Shown: positions 1 through 9,100 of the stretch, piece after piece
Position numbering within the stretch: position 1 is the stretch's first letter
Layout of the letters: each line of letters begins with the position of its first letter
NCBI RefSeq assembly: GCF_003058265.1
Contig: NZ_QBUK01000004.1
Span: 124,001-188,000 of the forward strand
DNA from: Flagellimonas amoyensis
Lineage (GTDB): Bacteria; Bacteroidota; Bacteroidia; Flavobacteriales; Flavobacteriaceae
DNA length: 64,000 bases
Direction of reading: 5' to 3'
Translations under genes and position numbers: made by a program
The notes under the pieces: model-generated
What the model was told of the DNA's origin: nothing
The model's database searches: none
What the model saw: only the letters and a program-made list of their open reading frames with translations

Positions 1-1
1 C

Positions 2-667
2 ACCACAGTACATATCCTTACAGGGCACACCCACATCAACTATACGGTTGAGGAAGAACTGGGTGTCATGGAACACAATACCGCGGCCATTTGTGCCACA
101 TGGTGGTGGACAGGTCGCGAAGGTTATGCCGGAAACCACATCTGCAAGGACGGAAGCCCTGGAGGATATGGAATCTGGGAAATCAATGGCAACCAAATGC
201 AGTGGCAGTACAAGAGCATTGGCTTTGATACCGATTACCAGTTCCGGGCCTACGATCTGAACATGGTCCACATCACAGCGGCCGAGTTTGCTCCCAATGC
301 CTCGGAAGAGGACATGGCCCTATATGCCGGACCTTATGCCCAGCCCAATTCCAATAATGAGGTTTTGATCAATATCTGGGGCTATGACGACCAATGGCAA
401 ATTGAGGTAAGTGAGAACGGGCAACCCTTGGCTATTTCCAGGGTCAAAACATTGGATCCCTTACATATCATTTCCTATGAAGCCAAGAGATTGAACGTTG
501 GTGCACAACCCACAGGGTCTTTCACAACCAATGAAGCTGCCCACCTGTTCAAGGTTCAGGCAGCGGCACCGAATTCTACATTGGAAATCAAGGTAACCGA
601 TCGTTTTGGCAGGGTCTATACCGAAAGTATGGAACGCCCAAAGGCATTTTCAACGGCCATAATCTGA
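2..667 (+). CDS. Calcineurin-like metallophosphoesterase, C-terminal part (5' truncated)
   Basis: The reading frame is open from the first bases of the window and ends at the TGA at 665-667, so only the last ~221 residues are present. The visible part opens with HILTGHTHINY, the GHTH metal-binding motif near the end of calcineurin-like phosphoesterase catalytic domains. A glycine- and tryptophan-rich beta segment and a ~120-residue beta-rich C-terminal domain follow, as in the Bacteroidota metallophosphoesterases that carry extra N- and C-terminal domains. It is probably a periplasmic or secreted phosphomono- or diesterase. The next gene is a glycerophosphodiester phosphodiesterase 47 bp downstream on the same strand, so the two may process the same phosphoesters. 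Substrate unknown. Confidence 0.85.
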   Translation, partial: TTVHILTGHTHINYTVEEELGVMEHNTAAICATWWWTGREGYAGNHICKDGSPGGYGIWEINGNQMQWQYKSIGFDTDYQFRAYDLNMVHITAAEFAPNASEEDMALYAGPYAQPNSNNEVLINIWGYDDQWQIEVSENGQPLAISRVKTLDPLHIISYEAKRLNVGAQPTGSFTTNEAAHLFKVQAAAPNSTLEIKVTDRFGRVYTESMERPKAFSTAII

Positions 668-714
668 TCCGATTCATTCGCATTGATTAAATTACAGACA
701 TTTCAACAATCATT

Positions 715-1524
715 ATGAAATTAACATCCATTTATTCTCAATTGATAAGACGGGGAGCATTTTTAATGCTCCCCCTCCTACTTTCAAACGTATCCTGCTC
801 ACAAGAAATAGGTACGGAAACCCGTGTCATCGCCCACAGGGGAGCATGGAAAACACAGGGTCTGCCCGAAAACTCCATCGCCGCATTGAAACATGCCATC
901 GAGTTGGGCTGTTATGGGGCCGAGTTTGATGTCCACATGACCTTGGACAGTGTTCCGGTGGTAAACCATGATGCCGACTTTATGGGGATGGATATTGAGC
1001 ATACCAATTATGCCGATTTACTGTCCGTTTCCCTTCCAAACGGCGAAAAAATCCCTACGCTGGAAGCTTATCTGAAAGAAGGGCTCCAACAGGACAAGAC
1101 CCGTTTGATCCTCGAGATCAAAAAAGCGCCATCAGGCAAGGAGCATACCCTACTATTGACCGAAAAGGCCGTGGCATTGGTAAAACAACTGGGGGGTGAA
1201 GATCAGGTGGAGTACATCACTTTTGATTTTGATGCAGGGGTTTTGGTCAGTCAATTGACGCCTGGGTCCGAAGTGGCTTACCTCAATGGTGACATGGCAC
1301 CTTCCGAGGCCAAGAAATCGGGATACACCAGCATCGACTACAACATCAAAGTCTATAGAAGCCATCCTGAATGGATCGAAGAGGCACATAAGGAAAATAT
1401 GACCGTCAATGTTTGGACCGTAAATACGGAGGAAGATATGATGGACATGATCCAGAAAAAGGTCGACTTCATTACCACCAATGAGCCAGAGCGGCTTTTC
1501 GACCTTTTGTCGGCACAAAAATAG
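715..1524 (+). CDS. Glycerophosphodiester phosphodiesterase, lipoprotein
   Basis: This 269-residue GDPD family protein hydrolyses glycerophosphodiesters to glycerol 3-phosphate and an alcohol. The N-terminus has a hydrophobic segment (about 14-27) ending in NVSC, a plausible lipobox with Cys28, so it is probably anchored in a membrane facing the periplasm. The family motifs are in order: HRG at 41-43, PEN at 51-53, the metal ligands E70 and D72 in EFDVHMTLD, and the second catalytic histidine in VVNHD (H85). It lies directly after the phosphoesterase gene, converges with the SGNH hydrolase gene, and is probably co-transcribed with the upstream gene. Confidence 0.92.
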   Translation: MKLTSIYSQLIRRGAFLMLPLLLSNVSCSQEIGTETRVIAHRGAWKTQGLPENSIAALKHAIELGCYGAEFDVHMTLDSVPVVNHDADFMGMDIEHTNYADLLSVSLPNGEKIPTLEAYLKEGLQQDKTRLILEIKKAPSGKEHTLLLTEKAVALVKQLGGEDQVEYITFDFDAGVLVSQLTPGSEVAYLNGDMAPSEAKKSGYTSIDYNIKVYRSHPEWIEEAHKENMTVNVWTVNTEEDMMDMIQKKVDFITTNEPERLFDLLSAQK

Positions 1525-1567
1525 TTAGCAATTCTGATTTTTGATTACGGGCAGGATTCCGATTTTC

Positions 1568-2248
1568 TTATTCAAAATAAGGACGTAGGATTTCTGCCCA
1601 ATGCAAATATCCCTTTTCATTCAGGTGTAGGCCTTCATCTGTATATTCAGCCTTCAAACTGCCCGATTCGTCCAAAAACAAAGGATGGATATCAATTAAT
1701 GTCAATCCGTACTTCTCGGCCAATTGCTCGATCCCCTCGTTCACTTTGGCAATATGCCCATCCTTATTGTAGTGCCTTTCATATTCCCCGAAACTGCTGT
1801 TGACGGGCAGAATCGTCTGTACCACCAATCGGGTCTTCGGTGATTCCTTTTGTATGCGGGTGATGATGGTCTCATAGTTCTGTATGATCTCCTCATCAGG
1901 AAAGTCCCTAGAAATATCGTTGATTCCGATCAGCAGGAAAATTTGGGCAGGCTGTCCTTCGGTCACCTCATCCAAACGTTCCAAGATGCCAAAAGTGGTA
2001 TCCCCTGAAATTCCACGGTTTTTGGCCTGTGGAAGTTGCAGCAATTCGTTCCACTGTGCACGGGCCGTGATGCTGTTGCCCAAGAATATAATATCTTCCG
2101 TGGTATCGGGATAGATTTTGAACTGACGTACTTGGACATCATAGGTTCGGGGGCGATAATCCCTATTGATTTCTTCAGTTTGGGCCACAACGCTCGCAGT
2201 GCCCAACAAGGCCGTATAGAGAATCACTCGGTTAGCAGGAAATTTCAT
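1568..2248 (-). CDS. SGNH/GDSL-family hydrolase, secreted
   Basis: 226 residues with an N-terminal signal peptide (about 1-23, ending VVAQ). The SGNH blocks are all present: block I FLGNSIT with nucleophile Ser59, block II glycine in NRGISGDTT, block III Gly/Asn in LLIGIND, and block V Asp/His in DEGLHLN near the C-terminus. Members remove acyl or acetyl groups from lipids or carbohydrates, and this one is probably periplasmic. It could be a carbohydrate esterase, since Bacteroidota often place such genes near glycan enzymes, but the neighbours here handle phosphoesters and the substrate cannot be told. It converges with the GDPD gene. Confidence 0.88.
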   Translation of the reverse strand: MKFPANRVILYTALLGTASVVAQTEEINRDYRPRTYDVQVRQFKIYPDTTEDIIFLGNSITARAQWNELLQLPQAKNRGISGDTTFGILERLDEVTEGQPAQIFLLIGINDISRDFPDEEIIQNYETIITRIQKESPKTRLVVQTILPVNSSFGEYERHYNKDGHIAKVNEGIEQLAEKYGLTLIDIHPLFLDESGSLKAEYTDEGLHLNEKGYLHWAEILRPYFE

Positions 2249-2362
2249 TTTAGAATCAAATTATAGAAAGTAATCGAAATATAAGGAAATTTATCGGAAC
2301 CTCAATAAAAGGTTTTTCATGAATTTCGAAACCCAGCCAATATCCCTTGCAATTGGAAAAAA

Positions 2363-3124
2363 CTAGACGATGGTCACCTTGATCCCATACTCTTCCAAGG
2401 CATTTTGGGTAAACTTGGAAATTCCTTGATCGGTGATGATCTCATCAATGTGCTCAAAGCCGCAGATGCGGCCAAAACCTCGTTTGCTGAACTTGGTGGA
2501 ATCCGCCAGAACGATGGTTTTCTGTGAAACCTTGATCATCTCCCTGTTCAGGTGGGCCTCCATCACATTGGCCGTGGTCAATCCAAAATCAAGATCGATC
2601 CCATCGACCCCCAAATAAAACTTACTACATGAAAAGTCGGGCAAAATGGATTCCGCATAAAGCCCCGTCACAGAAGAAGAACGCTTGCGAAGCACACCGC
2701 CCAACTGTATCACTTCAATCTCCAAATGCTTGTTGAGTTCCAAGGCAACATTCAAGGCAGAGGTAATCACGGTAAGGTTTTCCTGGGGCACAATACTCTT
2801 GGCAAGGGCCAGTACGGTTGTGCCCGATGCAATCAGGATGGAATCATTTGGCGTGATCAACTTTGCGGCTGCCGCCCCAATCTTCGATTTTTCATCGTAA
2901 TGGATCTTCTCTTTTTCATTGACGTGCTTGTCAATGGTATAGGGATTGATCAGTGTCGCCCCCCCATGCACCCGGTACAACAATCCTTTTTCCTCCAAAA
3001 ACTTGAGGTCTTTCCGTGCCGTGACCGGCGAAATATCCATGGTCTCACAAATGTATTGAACCTTGATCTGTCCCTCTTGTTGAATTTTCTCGAGGATATG
3101 TTTGTGCCGTTCTACCGTATTCAT
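2363..3124 (-). CDS. DeoR/GlpR-family transcriptional regulator
   Basis: 253 residues in the usual DeoR layout. An N-terminal winged helix-turn-helix (about 1-58, with ISPVTARKDLKFLEEKGLL as the recognition part followed by RVHGGA) is joined to a DeoRC sugar-phosphate sensor domain (about 75-235, including the SGTTV segment typical of the phosphosugar site). Such proteins are repressors relieved by phosphorylated sugars or polyols. The gene is divergent from pafA across 313 bp that contain a perfect inverted repeat at 3365-3387, so it may control itself and pafA. Its effector is unknown; glycerol 3-phosphate would fit the neighbouring GDPD but is only a guess. Confidence 0.92.
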   Translation of the reverse strand: MNTVERHKHILEKIQQEGQIKVQYICETMDISPVTARKDLKFLEEKGLLYRVHGGATLINPYTIDKHVNEKEKIHYDEKSKIGAAAAKLITPNDSILIASGTTVLALAKSIVPQENLTVITSALNVALELNKHLEIEVIQLGGVLRKRSSSVTGLYAESILPDFSCSKFYLGVDGIDLDFGLTTANVMEAHLNREMIKVSQKTIVLADSTKFSKRGFGRICGFEHIDEIITDQGISKFTQNALEEYGIKVTIV

Positions 3125-3364
3125 TCAATAATGGTTAGTTAGTGTGTCCTGTATGATAGCTGTATCGCTTAAAGGTATACATTCTGGAGCAAATGCTTGC
3201 ATCTCCCGACTTCTTCCCATATCCATTTTGCGCTTTTTCCAATGCAGTAGGATTTTATCTCCATCTATTCCAAAAAGGAACGATTAAATCTCAAATTCAC
3301 GAATATGGGTCGACAAAAATAACAAAATGAAACAAAAAGATATTGTATGAAAGTATTTAGGGCC

Positions 3365-3387
3365 GTATATTAGCGTATATAATATAC
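3365..3387. promoter_or_regulatory. Perfect inverted repeat in the deoR-pafA divergent region
   Basis: GTATATTA and TAATATAC form perfect 8-bp arms around a 7-bp spacer, ending 50 bp before the pafA ATG. TATACTTG at 3383-3390, one mismatch from TAnnTTTG, overlaps the right arm. This is a candidate operator for the divergent DeoR-type repressor. The remainder of the 313-bp gap (3125-3437) shows no gene. Confidence 0.45.
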
Positions 3388-3437
3388 TTGAAATCCCCTA
3401 TCCATACAATCCATTTTTTATCCATAAATCCAAGCAC

Positions 3438-5090
3438 ATGAAATCTTTTTTCAACATGGGCCATTTGCCCAAAGTCCTCATGGTGTCCCTATGTTTCCTG
3501 AATATGGTGTCCGCCCAACAAGAAGCCAAACCAAAGTTGGTGGTCGGCATCGTAGTGGACCAGATGAGAGCTGAATACCTCTACCGTTTTCAGGACAATT
3601 ATACAGCCGATGGTTTTAAACGCTTGATGGGCGAAGGTTTCAATGTTAAGAACATGCACTATAACTATGTGCCCACTACCACCGGGGCCGGGCACTCTTC
3701 CGTCTATACCGGGACAACGCCTGCACATCATGGGATTGTCAACAACAACTGGTATAGCCGTGCGGAGAGCAGGACCGTTTATTGTGCGGAGGATATGGAA
3801 GTTTCACTGGTGGACGACCCAGCTTCCATGGATCCCAACAAAAAGGAAAACTACTCCCGATCTCCCAAGAACCTAATGGCCAATACCATTACGGATGAGC
3901 TGAAACTGACCACCAATGGGCGATCCAAAGTGGTCGGGGTCTCCCTGAAGGACCGTTCTGCAATATTTCCTTCCGGGCATATGGCCGATCATGCCTATTG
4001 GTACCATTCGGGAAATGGCAATTTCATCAGCAGTTCGTACTATGCGGAAAAATTGCCGGATTGGCTCATCGCTTTCAACAAAAGAAAACTTTCCGATTCC
4101 CTGATGAACCTGACCTGGGCTCCCTTTTTGCCCATGGAACGCTACCAGAACAGCAATCCTGATGATTCGCCTTTTGAAAAAATCTACAAGGGCAACAAAA
4201 AAAGCACCTTTCCCTATAACCTGAAAAAACTGAGAAAACAAAATGGCGATTTTGCCATGCTCACCGAGGTGCCCTTCGGAAATACCGTAGTAACGGAAAT
4301 GGCCATGGCCACAATAGATGGGGAAGGCCTTGGAAAAGGCAAGGACATGGATTTTCTCGCCTTGAGCTATTCCAGCACCGACTATGTGGGACATTATTTT
4401 GGGATTCGCTCCAAAGAACTGGAGGACACTTATGTGCGGTTGGATAGGGAGTTGGCACGGCTATTGGGCCATTTGGACAAAACTGTGGGCAAAGGCAACT
4501 ATTTGGTGTTCCTTACCGCTGACCATGCTGCCAGTGACCATCCCGGGTTCTTGGAACAAAAAGGACTTCCCGGTAGCAGCTATGACCCCAATCTGATAGG
4601 CCAAGGGCTGAATGAATACCTTTCCAAGGAATCCGGGATCCAAAACTGCGTCTCCTTTATCGACAATACCCAAGTCTATTTGGCCCCAGAAATAAGGACC
4701 AACCCAGAACTCCTTAAAAAAGCGGCCCTATACCTGCAAAATTTGGACAGCGTAAAAGAGGTTTTTGTTCCCGCCCTTCACGAATGGAATTTGACGAACA
4801 GCACCATAGGTGAGTTTGTGCGCAATGCCTATAACTCCAAAAATTCGGGGGACATTCTCCTGCACTCCTTTCCCGGCTGGATGGACCAGCGGGATTACGG
4901 GACCACCCACGGAACGGCCTACACCACGGATACGCACGTGCCCATGCTCTGGTACGGATGGGGTGTGAAACAAGGATGGAGCGTTGCTCCGCATACCATC
5001 ACACAAATAGCGCCCACCTTGTCGATGCTTTTGGATATTCCCCTGCCCGATGCCTCGGACAGAAGGCCCATTGGTGAGATCTTTGAGTAA
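3438..5090 (+). CDS. pafA: PafA-type alkaline phosphatase family protein
   Basis: 550 residues with a signal peptide (about 1-26, ending VSAQ), so periplasmic or surface located. It belongs to the calcium-activated PafA branch of the alkaline phosphatase superfamily, which hydrolyses a broad range of phosphomonoesters. The threonine nucleophile lies in VPTTTGAGHSS (one of T80-T82), followed by the Asn of the HGIVNNNW segment. The SLKDRSA motif gives K171 and R173, matching the Lys/Arg pair of characterised PafA. Metal ligands follow in YSSTDYVGHYFG, TADHAASDHPG and the C-terminal GTTHGTAY. This phosphate-insensitive scavenging phosphatase is common in Flavobacteria and fits the adjacent phosphodiesterases. 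Confidence 0.92.
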   Translation: MKSFFNMGHLPKVLMVSLCFLNMVSAQQEAKPKLVVGIVVDQMRAEYLYRFQDNYTADGFKRLMGEGFNVKNMHYNYVPTTTGAGHSSVYTGTTPAHHGIVNNNWYSRAESRTVYCAEDMEVSLVDDPASMDPNKKENYSRSPKNLMANTITDELKLTTNGRSKVVGVSLKDRSAIFPSGHMADHAYWYHSGNGNFISSSYYAEKLPDWLIAFNKRKLSDSLMNLTWAPFLPMERYQNSNPDDSPFEKIYKGNKKSTFPYNLKKLRKQNGDFAMLTEVPFGNTVVTEMAMATIDGEGLGKGKDMDFLALSYSSTDYVGHYFGIRSKELEDTYVRLDRELARLLGHLDKTVGKGNYLVFLTADHAASDHPGFLEQKGLPGSSYDPNLIGQGLNEYLSKESGIQNCVSFIDNTQVYLAPEIRTNPELLKKAALYLQNLDSVKEVFVPALHEWNLTNSTIGEFVRNAYNSKNSGDILLHSFPGWMDQRDYGTTHGTAYTTDTHVPMLWYGWGVKQGWSVAPHTITQIAPTLSMLLDIPLPDASDRRPIGEIFE

Positions 5091-5114
5091 AAAAACTATG
5101 GTCGGCCAAGTGGT

Positions 5115-5930
5115 TCAACACTTTTTATCCACCACATGATAAAGATGTTTGTGCAAATGGCTTGCATCGGTGAATCCCCAATTCAGTGCCACAGCCTCTT
5201 GGGTAAGGTCCGAGTTCTTCAATTGGGAAGCGGCACCCTTTATCCTGTATTGTAGCGCGAAATCAGAGAAAGTTGACCCCATGAGGTCCTTGAACAGGGC
5301 GGTAAACTTGGTGACCGACATATTACAGACCGATGCCGCCTCTTTGGTGGTGATCAATCGTCTTTCCCTAAAAATCAACCGAAGGGCCCCTTGAATGGAT
5401 GTTCGGGAGCCATAACTGGTCACAACGCGCTGCGGCTCCCATTTTTCAATCAATGAAAGTATGGTCTGGAAGAAATAAAGCTTGGCCCAATCAGGATCAT
5501 CATCTTCGGAAAACTGTATCTGGACCTTTTTGGCCAAACCTTTCATCTCCTGCTTTGAGTTGGACAATGTCCTTGGTCTTTCGGCAGGTGGTGCCATGAA
5601 TGCCCTGGAAATATCCTTGTTCAGAAAATGGGATGTGGCCCCATATTTTGGGTCCACTACAAAAACGACCACTTCGCAGGGGGCCTCCAAAATCTCAAAA
5701 CCATGTGGCTCCCACATATTGCAAAGCCAGATGTCCCCGGGTCCAATTTCATCCTTGTGACCAAAGTATTCCCGGACCATTCTTCCTTCGACCACTACCC
5801 CCAGTTCCAGTTCATAATGCATATCGAACCAGCCTTCACCAACATCTTCATGCCTGTTCAAAAGCACTTGGACAGGTGTCTCCTCATCCAGTTCAAAGTA
5901 AAAGCGCTTTAAATCTGCCTCTTTGATCAT
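5115..5930 (-). CDS. AraC-family transcriptional regulator
   Basis: 271 residues: an N-terminal cupin-like sensor domain (about 15-110, typical MHYELELGVVVEG and GPGDIWL strands) and a C-terminal double helix-turn-helix (about 170-270, with EAASVCNMSVTKFTALFK as the first HTH and a GFTDASHLHKHL segment as the second). Such proteins usually activate carbohydrate genes. It is divergent from the GMC dehydrogenase operon that starts 342 bp away and is the natural candidate to control it. It converges with pafA, whose stop is 24 bp away. Confidence 0.9.
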   Translation of the reverse strand: MIKEADLKRFYFELDEETPVQVLLNRHEDVGEGWFDMHYELELGVVVEGRMVREYFGHKDEIGPGDIWLCNMWEPHGFEILEAPCEVVVFVVDPKYGATSHFLNKDISRAFMAPPAERPRTLSNSKQEMKGLAKKVQIQFSEDDDPDWAKLYFFQTILSLIEKWEPQRVVTSYGSRTSIQGALRLIFRERRLITTKEAASVCNMSVTKFTALFKDLMGSTFSDFALQYRIKGAASQLKNSDLTQEAVALNWGFTDASHLHKHLYHVVDKKC

Positions 5931-6138
5931 TGTCCATCACGATTTTACAAAAAATATGGGGTAATTTACAAAAAGAGTGTCGGATGAAACAACCACCTTT
6001 GGAAATCTGGCCATAATCCGCCGAACAAGAAATCCCTCATAGATAGACCAATATGTGAGGAACGAAAACCTAAAATTGTACAAAAGGTTTTATAACTTTA
6101 AGACTAAAGGAAACCTGTTGGGCATTTTGGCTGGAATA

Positions 6139-6247
6139 TGTCAGTTCGAGTGATTTTTCGAAAGAAAAATTGTATCGAGAACCAAAATTTCAAGCTCAAA
6201 ACCTATTCTCGATACAAAATTCCTCTGGAATTTCACTCGAATTGACG
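6139..6247. repeat. Dispersed palindromic intergenic repeat, copy 1
   Basis: TGTCAGTTCGAGTG at the left end and CACTCGAATTGAC at the right end are inverted copies. Inside them TATCGAGAACC and ATTCTCGATAC form a second inverted pair, so the whole ~109 bp can fold into a long hairpin. Related copies lie at 36162-36234 and 49960-50098. It occupies the divergent gap 5931-6272, ending 25 bp before the GMC dehydrogenase start, and no gene is visible in that gap. Confidence 0.75.
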
Positions 6248-6272
6248 GTTTTCTTCAAAATGCAAAACGGAA

Positions 6273-7988
6273 ATGGAAAACACAAACATATCTCCAATGG
6301 AAAACCAGTTTGATGCCATCGTGATCGGATCGGGCATATCCGGGGGTTGGGCGGCCAAAGAGCTCTGCGAGCAGGGTCTCAAAACCCTGGTATTGGAACG
6401 GGGACGCGATGTAAGGCACATCAAGGACTACCCGACCATGACCATGGACCCTTGGGATTTTGCCCATGGCGGCAGGATGACCAAGGAGTTCTACCAAGAA
6501 AACCCCCTGATCACCAAAGCTTCTGGATTTGGGGAGGACACGGCCCATTTTTTCATCAAGGATGCCGATCATCCCTACATCCAAGAAAAACCGTTCGATT
6601 GGATCAGGGGCTATCAAGTGGGCGGTAAGTCACTCATCTGGGGGCGTGCCTGCCAACGTTGGAGCGATTATGAATTCAAGGCGCCCCAAAAATATGGCTA
6701 CGGGATAGTCTGGCCGATTGGTTATGATGATATCGCACCTTGGTATTCCCATGTGGAAAAATTCATAGGGGTCTGTGGTAACAAGGACGGCATCGAAGCC
6801 ATGCCCGATGGCGAATTTCTTCCCCCTTTCGAACTGAACTGTGTGGAAGAACACATGAAGGATGTTCTTGAAAAACAGTTTCCCGGAAGGTACTTGGCAC
6901 AAGGCCGTTGGGCCCACATTAGTGAGCCGGAGCAAATCCATCTGGACCAAGGTCGGAGCAAATGCCAATGCCGAAACAAGTGTATGCGGGGCTGCCCCTT
7001 TGGAGGATATTTCAGTTCCAACGCGTCCACTTTGCCCTGGGCGGAAAAAACCGGGAACCTGACCATACGTCCGTTTTCCGTAGTGCATTCCATCATCTAT
7101 GATGATGCTTCCGGAAAAGCTTCAGGGGTCAAGGTCATCGACACGAACACCAAAGAAGAAATCATCTATAATGCCCGTATCATATTTGTCAATGCATCGG
7201 CGCTCAATTCCAACCTGATCCTGCTCAATTCAAGATCGGAACGCTTTCCAAACGGCTTGGGCAATGACCATGACCTATTGGGGAGATATGTCGGTTTCCA
7301 TAATTATAGGGCCAGTGCTGGTGGAAAAATCAGTGGATTCGAGGATAAATACTACTATGGATCAAGACCTTCGGAATGCATCATCGCCAATTACCGCAAC
7401 CTCAAGGAACAGGATACCGACTTTGTGGGCGGTTATACCATTTTTACCGGAGGTTATCGGAACAGGACCGAAGAAGTGCCCGATAATGTCCCTCAACTTG
7501 GGGCCGACTTTAAGCACCGAATCAGTAAGCCTGGCGATTGGCGCATCTATATGTATATGCAGGGCGAGACCATTCCCAAGGCTTCCAACAGGGTATATCT
7601 TAGCCCTGACAAGACGGACGATTGGGGCATCCCCCTTTTGGTTACCGATGTAGGTTATGACGAAAATGATGATAAAATGGTCAACGATTTTTTGGTCGAA
7701 AGCCAAAGAATGTTGGAACAAATGGGTTGTACGGACATTGAGACTCTCGACAACAAACAGGCCCCTGGCCTTGACATCCACGAAATGGGTGGTGTACGGA
7801 TGGGCAAAGACCCAAAGACCTCCCTTTTGAACGAGCACAACCAATTGCATGCCTGCAAGAATGTCTTTGTCACGGACGGTGCCTGTATGACCAGTACAGG
7901 GAACCAAAGCCCTTCCATCCTGTACATGGCACTTACGGCCCGCGCGGCCACTTATGCCGTGGCACAATTCAAAAATGGGATTCTATAA
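6273..7988 (+). CDS. GMC-family FAD-dependent sugar dehydrogenase, catalytic subunit
   Basis: 571 residues. The FAD-binding Rossmann motif is at the N-terminus (IVIGSGISGGWAAKEL, about 17-32, then VLERG). The C-terminal GMC part has DIHEMGGVRMG and TGNQSPSILYMALTARAA. A cysteine cluster, CQCRNKCMRGCPFGG (about 230-245), resembles the Fe-S-ligating region of FAD-glucose dehydrogenase alpha subunits. Together with the subunit-3-like protein two genes later, it likely forms a periplasm-facing dehydrogenase oxidising a sugar or glycoside, possibly at C3. No classical signal peptide is evident, so export may depend on the Tat-signal partner. The exact substrate is not recognisable. Confidence 0.88.
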   Translation: MENTNISPMENQFDAIVIGSGISGGWAAKELCEQGLKTLVLERGRDVRHIKDYPTMTMDPWDFAHGGRMTKEFYQENPLITKASGFGEDTAHFFIKDADHPYIQEKPFDWIRGYQVGGKSLIWGRACQRWSDYEFKAPQKYGYGIVWPIGYDDIAPWYSHVEKFIGVCGNKDGIEAMPDGEFLPPFELNCVEEHMKDVLEKQFPGRYLAQGRWAHISEPEQIHLDQGRSKCQCRNKCMRGCPFGGYFSSNASTLPWAEKTGNLTIRPFSVVHSIIYDDASGKASGVKVIDTNTKEEIIYNARIIFVNASALNSNLILLNSRSERFPNGLGNDHDLLGRYVGFHNYRASAGGKISGFEDKYYYGSRPSECIIANYRNLKEQDTDFVGGYTIFTGGYRNRTEEVPDNVPQLGADFKHRISKPGDWRIYMYMQGETIPKASNRVYLSPDKTDDWGIPLLVTDVGYDENDDKMVNDFLVESQRMLEQMGCTDIETLDNKQAPGLDIHEMGGVRMGKDPKTSLLNEHNQLHACKNVFVTDGACMTSTGNQSPSILYMALTARAATYAVAQFKNGIL

Positions 7989-8004
7989 TAAAAAAAGTGC
8001 AACA

Positions 8005-9084
8005 ATGGACAAGAAAGTAGGAATCGGACTCGTAGGTTCACAATTCATATCGAGCATACACGCAGACGCATTGGACAGAGTTGCGGATGCGGAAATCTTG
8101 GCGGTCATGTCCCCCACCAAAGGAAATGCCAAGAACTTTGCAAAAAAATTCAATATCCCCAACCATTTTACCGATCTGGACCAGATGCTGGCCATGCCGG
8201 AAATTGACATGGTGGTCATCGGGGCACCCAATTATCTTCACTGTGAGATCACACTGAAAATTGCAAAAGCGGGCAAGCATGTCGTGGTTGAAAAGCCCCT
8301 GTGCATGAACTTGAAGGAAGCCGACCTCATGATAGAAGCATGCAAAGAGGCCAATGTGAAGCTCATGTATGCCGAAGAACTGTGCTTTGCCCCAAAATAC
8401 GTTCGCATGAAGGCACTTTTGGATGAAGGTGCCCTGGGAAAACCTGTGCTCTTCAAACAATCCGAAAAGCATGATGGGCCACACGCCGATCATTTCTGGG
8501 ACGTGGAACGGTCCGGTGGCGGGGTCACTATGGACATGGGCTGCCATGCCATCCAGTTTTTTCGTTGGCTGCACCCCGGAAAGGCCATCAAATCGGTATA
8601 TGCGCAAATGATGACCAGTGTCCATGCGGATAAAACCAAGGGAGAGGACAATGCCATCATCATTTTGGAATTTGAGGATGGTGTAGTGGCCATGATGGAG
8701 GAAAGCTGGACCAAACTGGGCGGCATGGACGACAAAGCGGAGATACATGGATCGGAGGGTGTCGCCTACGCCGATTTGCTCCAAGGCAGTTCCATACAGA
8801 CCTATAGCAACAAAGGGGTCGGCTACGCAGTGGAAAAAGCAGGCAATACCATTGGATGGAGCTACACTATGTATGAGGAAAGTTGGAATTATGGCTTTCC
8901 CCAAGAGTTTGAACACTTTGTGGATTGTGTCAAAAACGACAAACAACCCTTGGTGACCGGGGAGGATGGTAGGGCCGTTCTAGAGGTCATTTTTGCGGCT
9001 TACGAATCGGCAGGTTCTGGAAAAAAAGTGGAACTGCCCTTCAAGACCGAAGTGGACAAACCTTATAAATTATGGAAGCAGTAG
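8005..9084 (+). CDS. Gfo/Idh/MocA-family oxidoreductase
   Basis: The ATG at 8005 (MDKKVGIGLVG) is preferred over the in-frame 7954 start, because the latter would lie inside the previous gene; the gap is then 16 bp. About 359 residues: an N-terminal NAD(P)-binding Rossmann fold (GIGLVGSQFISSIHADAL), the family EKPLCMN motif containing the catalytic lysine, and a C-terminal alpha/beta domain with DHFWDVERSGGGVTMDMGCH. Members oxidise or reduce sugars and inositols, often handling 3-keto intermediates. It sits between the two dehydrogenase subunits in one operon, which suggests work on the product of the GMC enzyme. Confidence 0.92.
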   Translation: MDKKVGIGLVGSQFISSIHADALDRVADAEILAVMSPTKGNAKNFAKKFNIPNHFTDLDQMLAMPEIDMVVIGAPNYLHCEITLKIAKAGKHVVVEKPLCMNLKEADLMIEACKEANVKLMYAEELCFAPKYVRMKALLDEGALGKPVLFKQSEKHDGPHADHFWDVERSGGGVTMDMGCHAIQFFRWLHPGKAIKSVYAQMMTSVHADKTKGEDNAIIILEFEDGVVAMMEESWTKLGGMDDKAEIHGSEGVAYADLLQGSSIQTYSNKGVGYAVEKAGNTIGWSYTMYEESWNYGFPQEFEHFVDCVKNDKQPLVTGEDGRAVLEVIFAAYESAGSGKKVELPFKTEVDKPYKLWKQ

Positions 9085-9100
9085 TTATAAAGACCAAACC

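Noticed and set aside
7362..7967. Open frame of 201 codons on the minus strand inside the GMC gene
   Set aside because: It is fully antisense to a conserved dehydrogenase with all motifs intact and has no recognisable domain.
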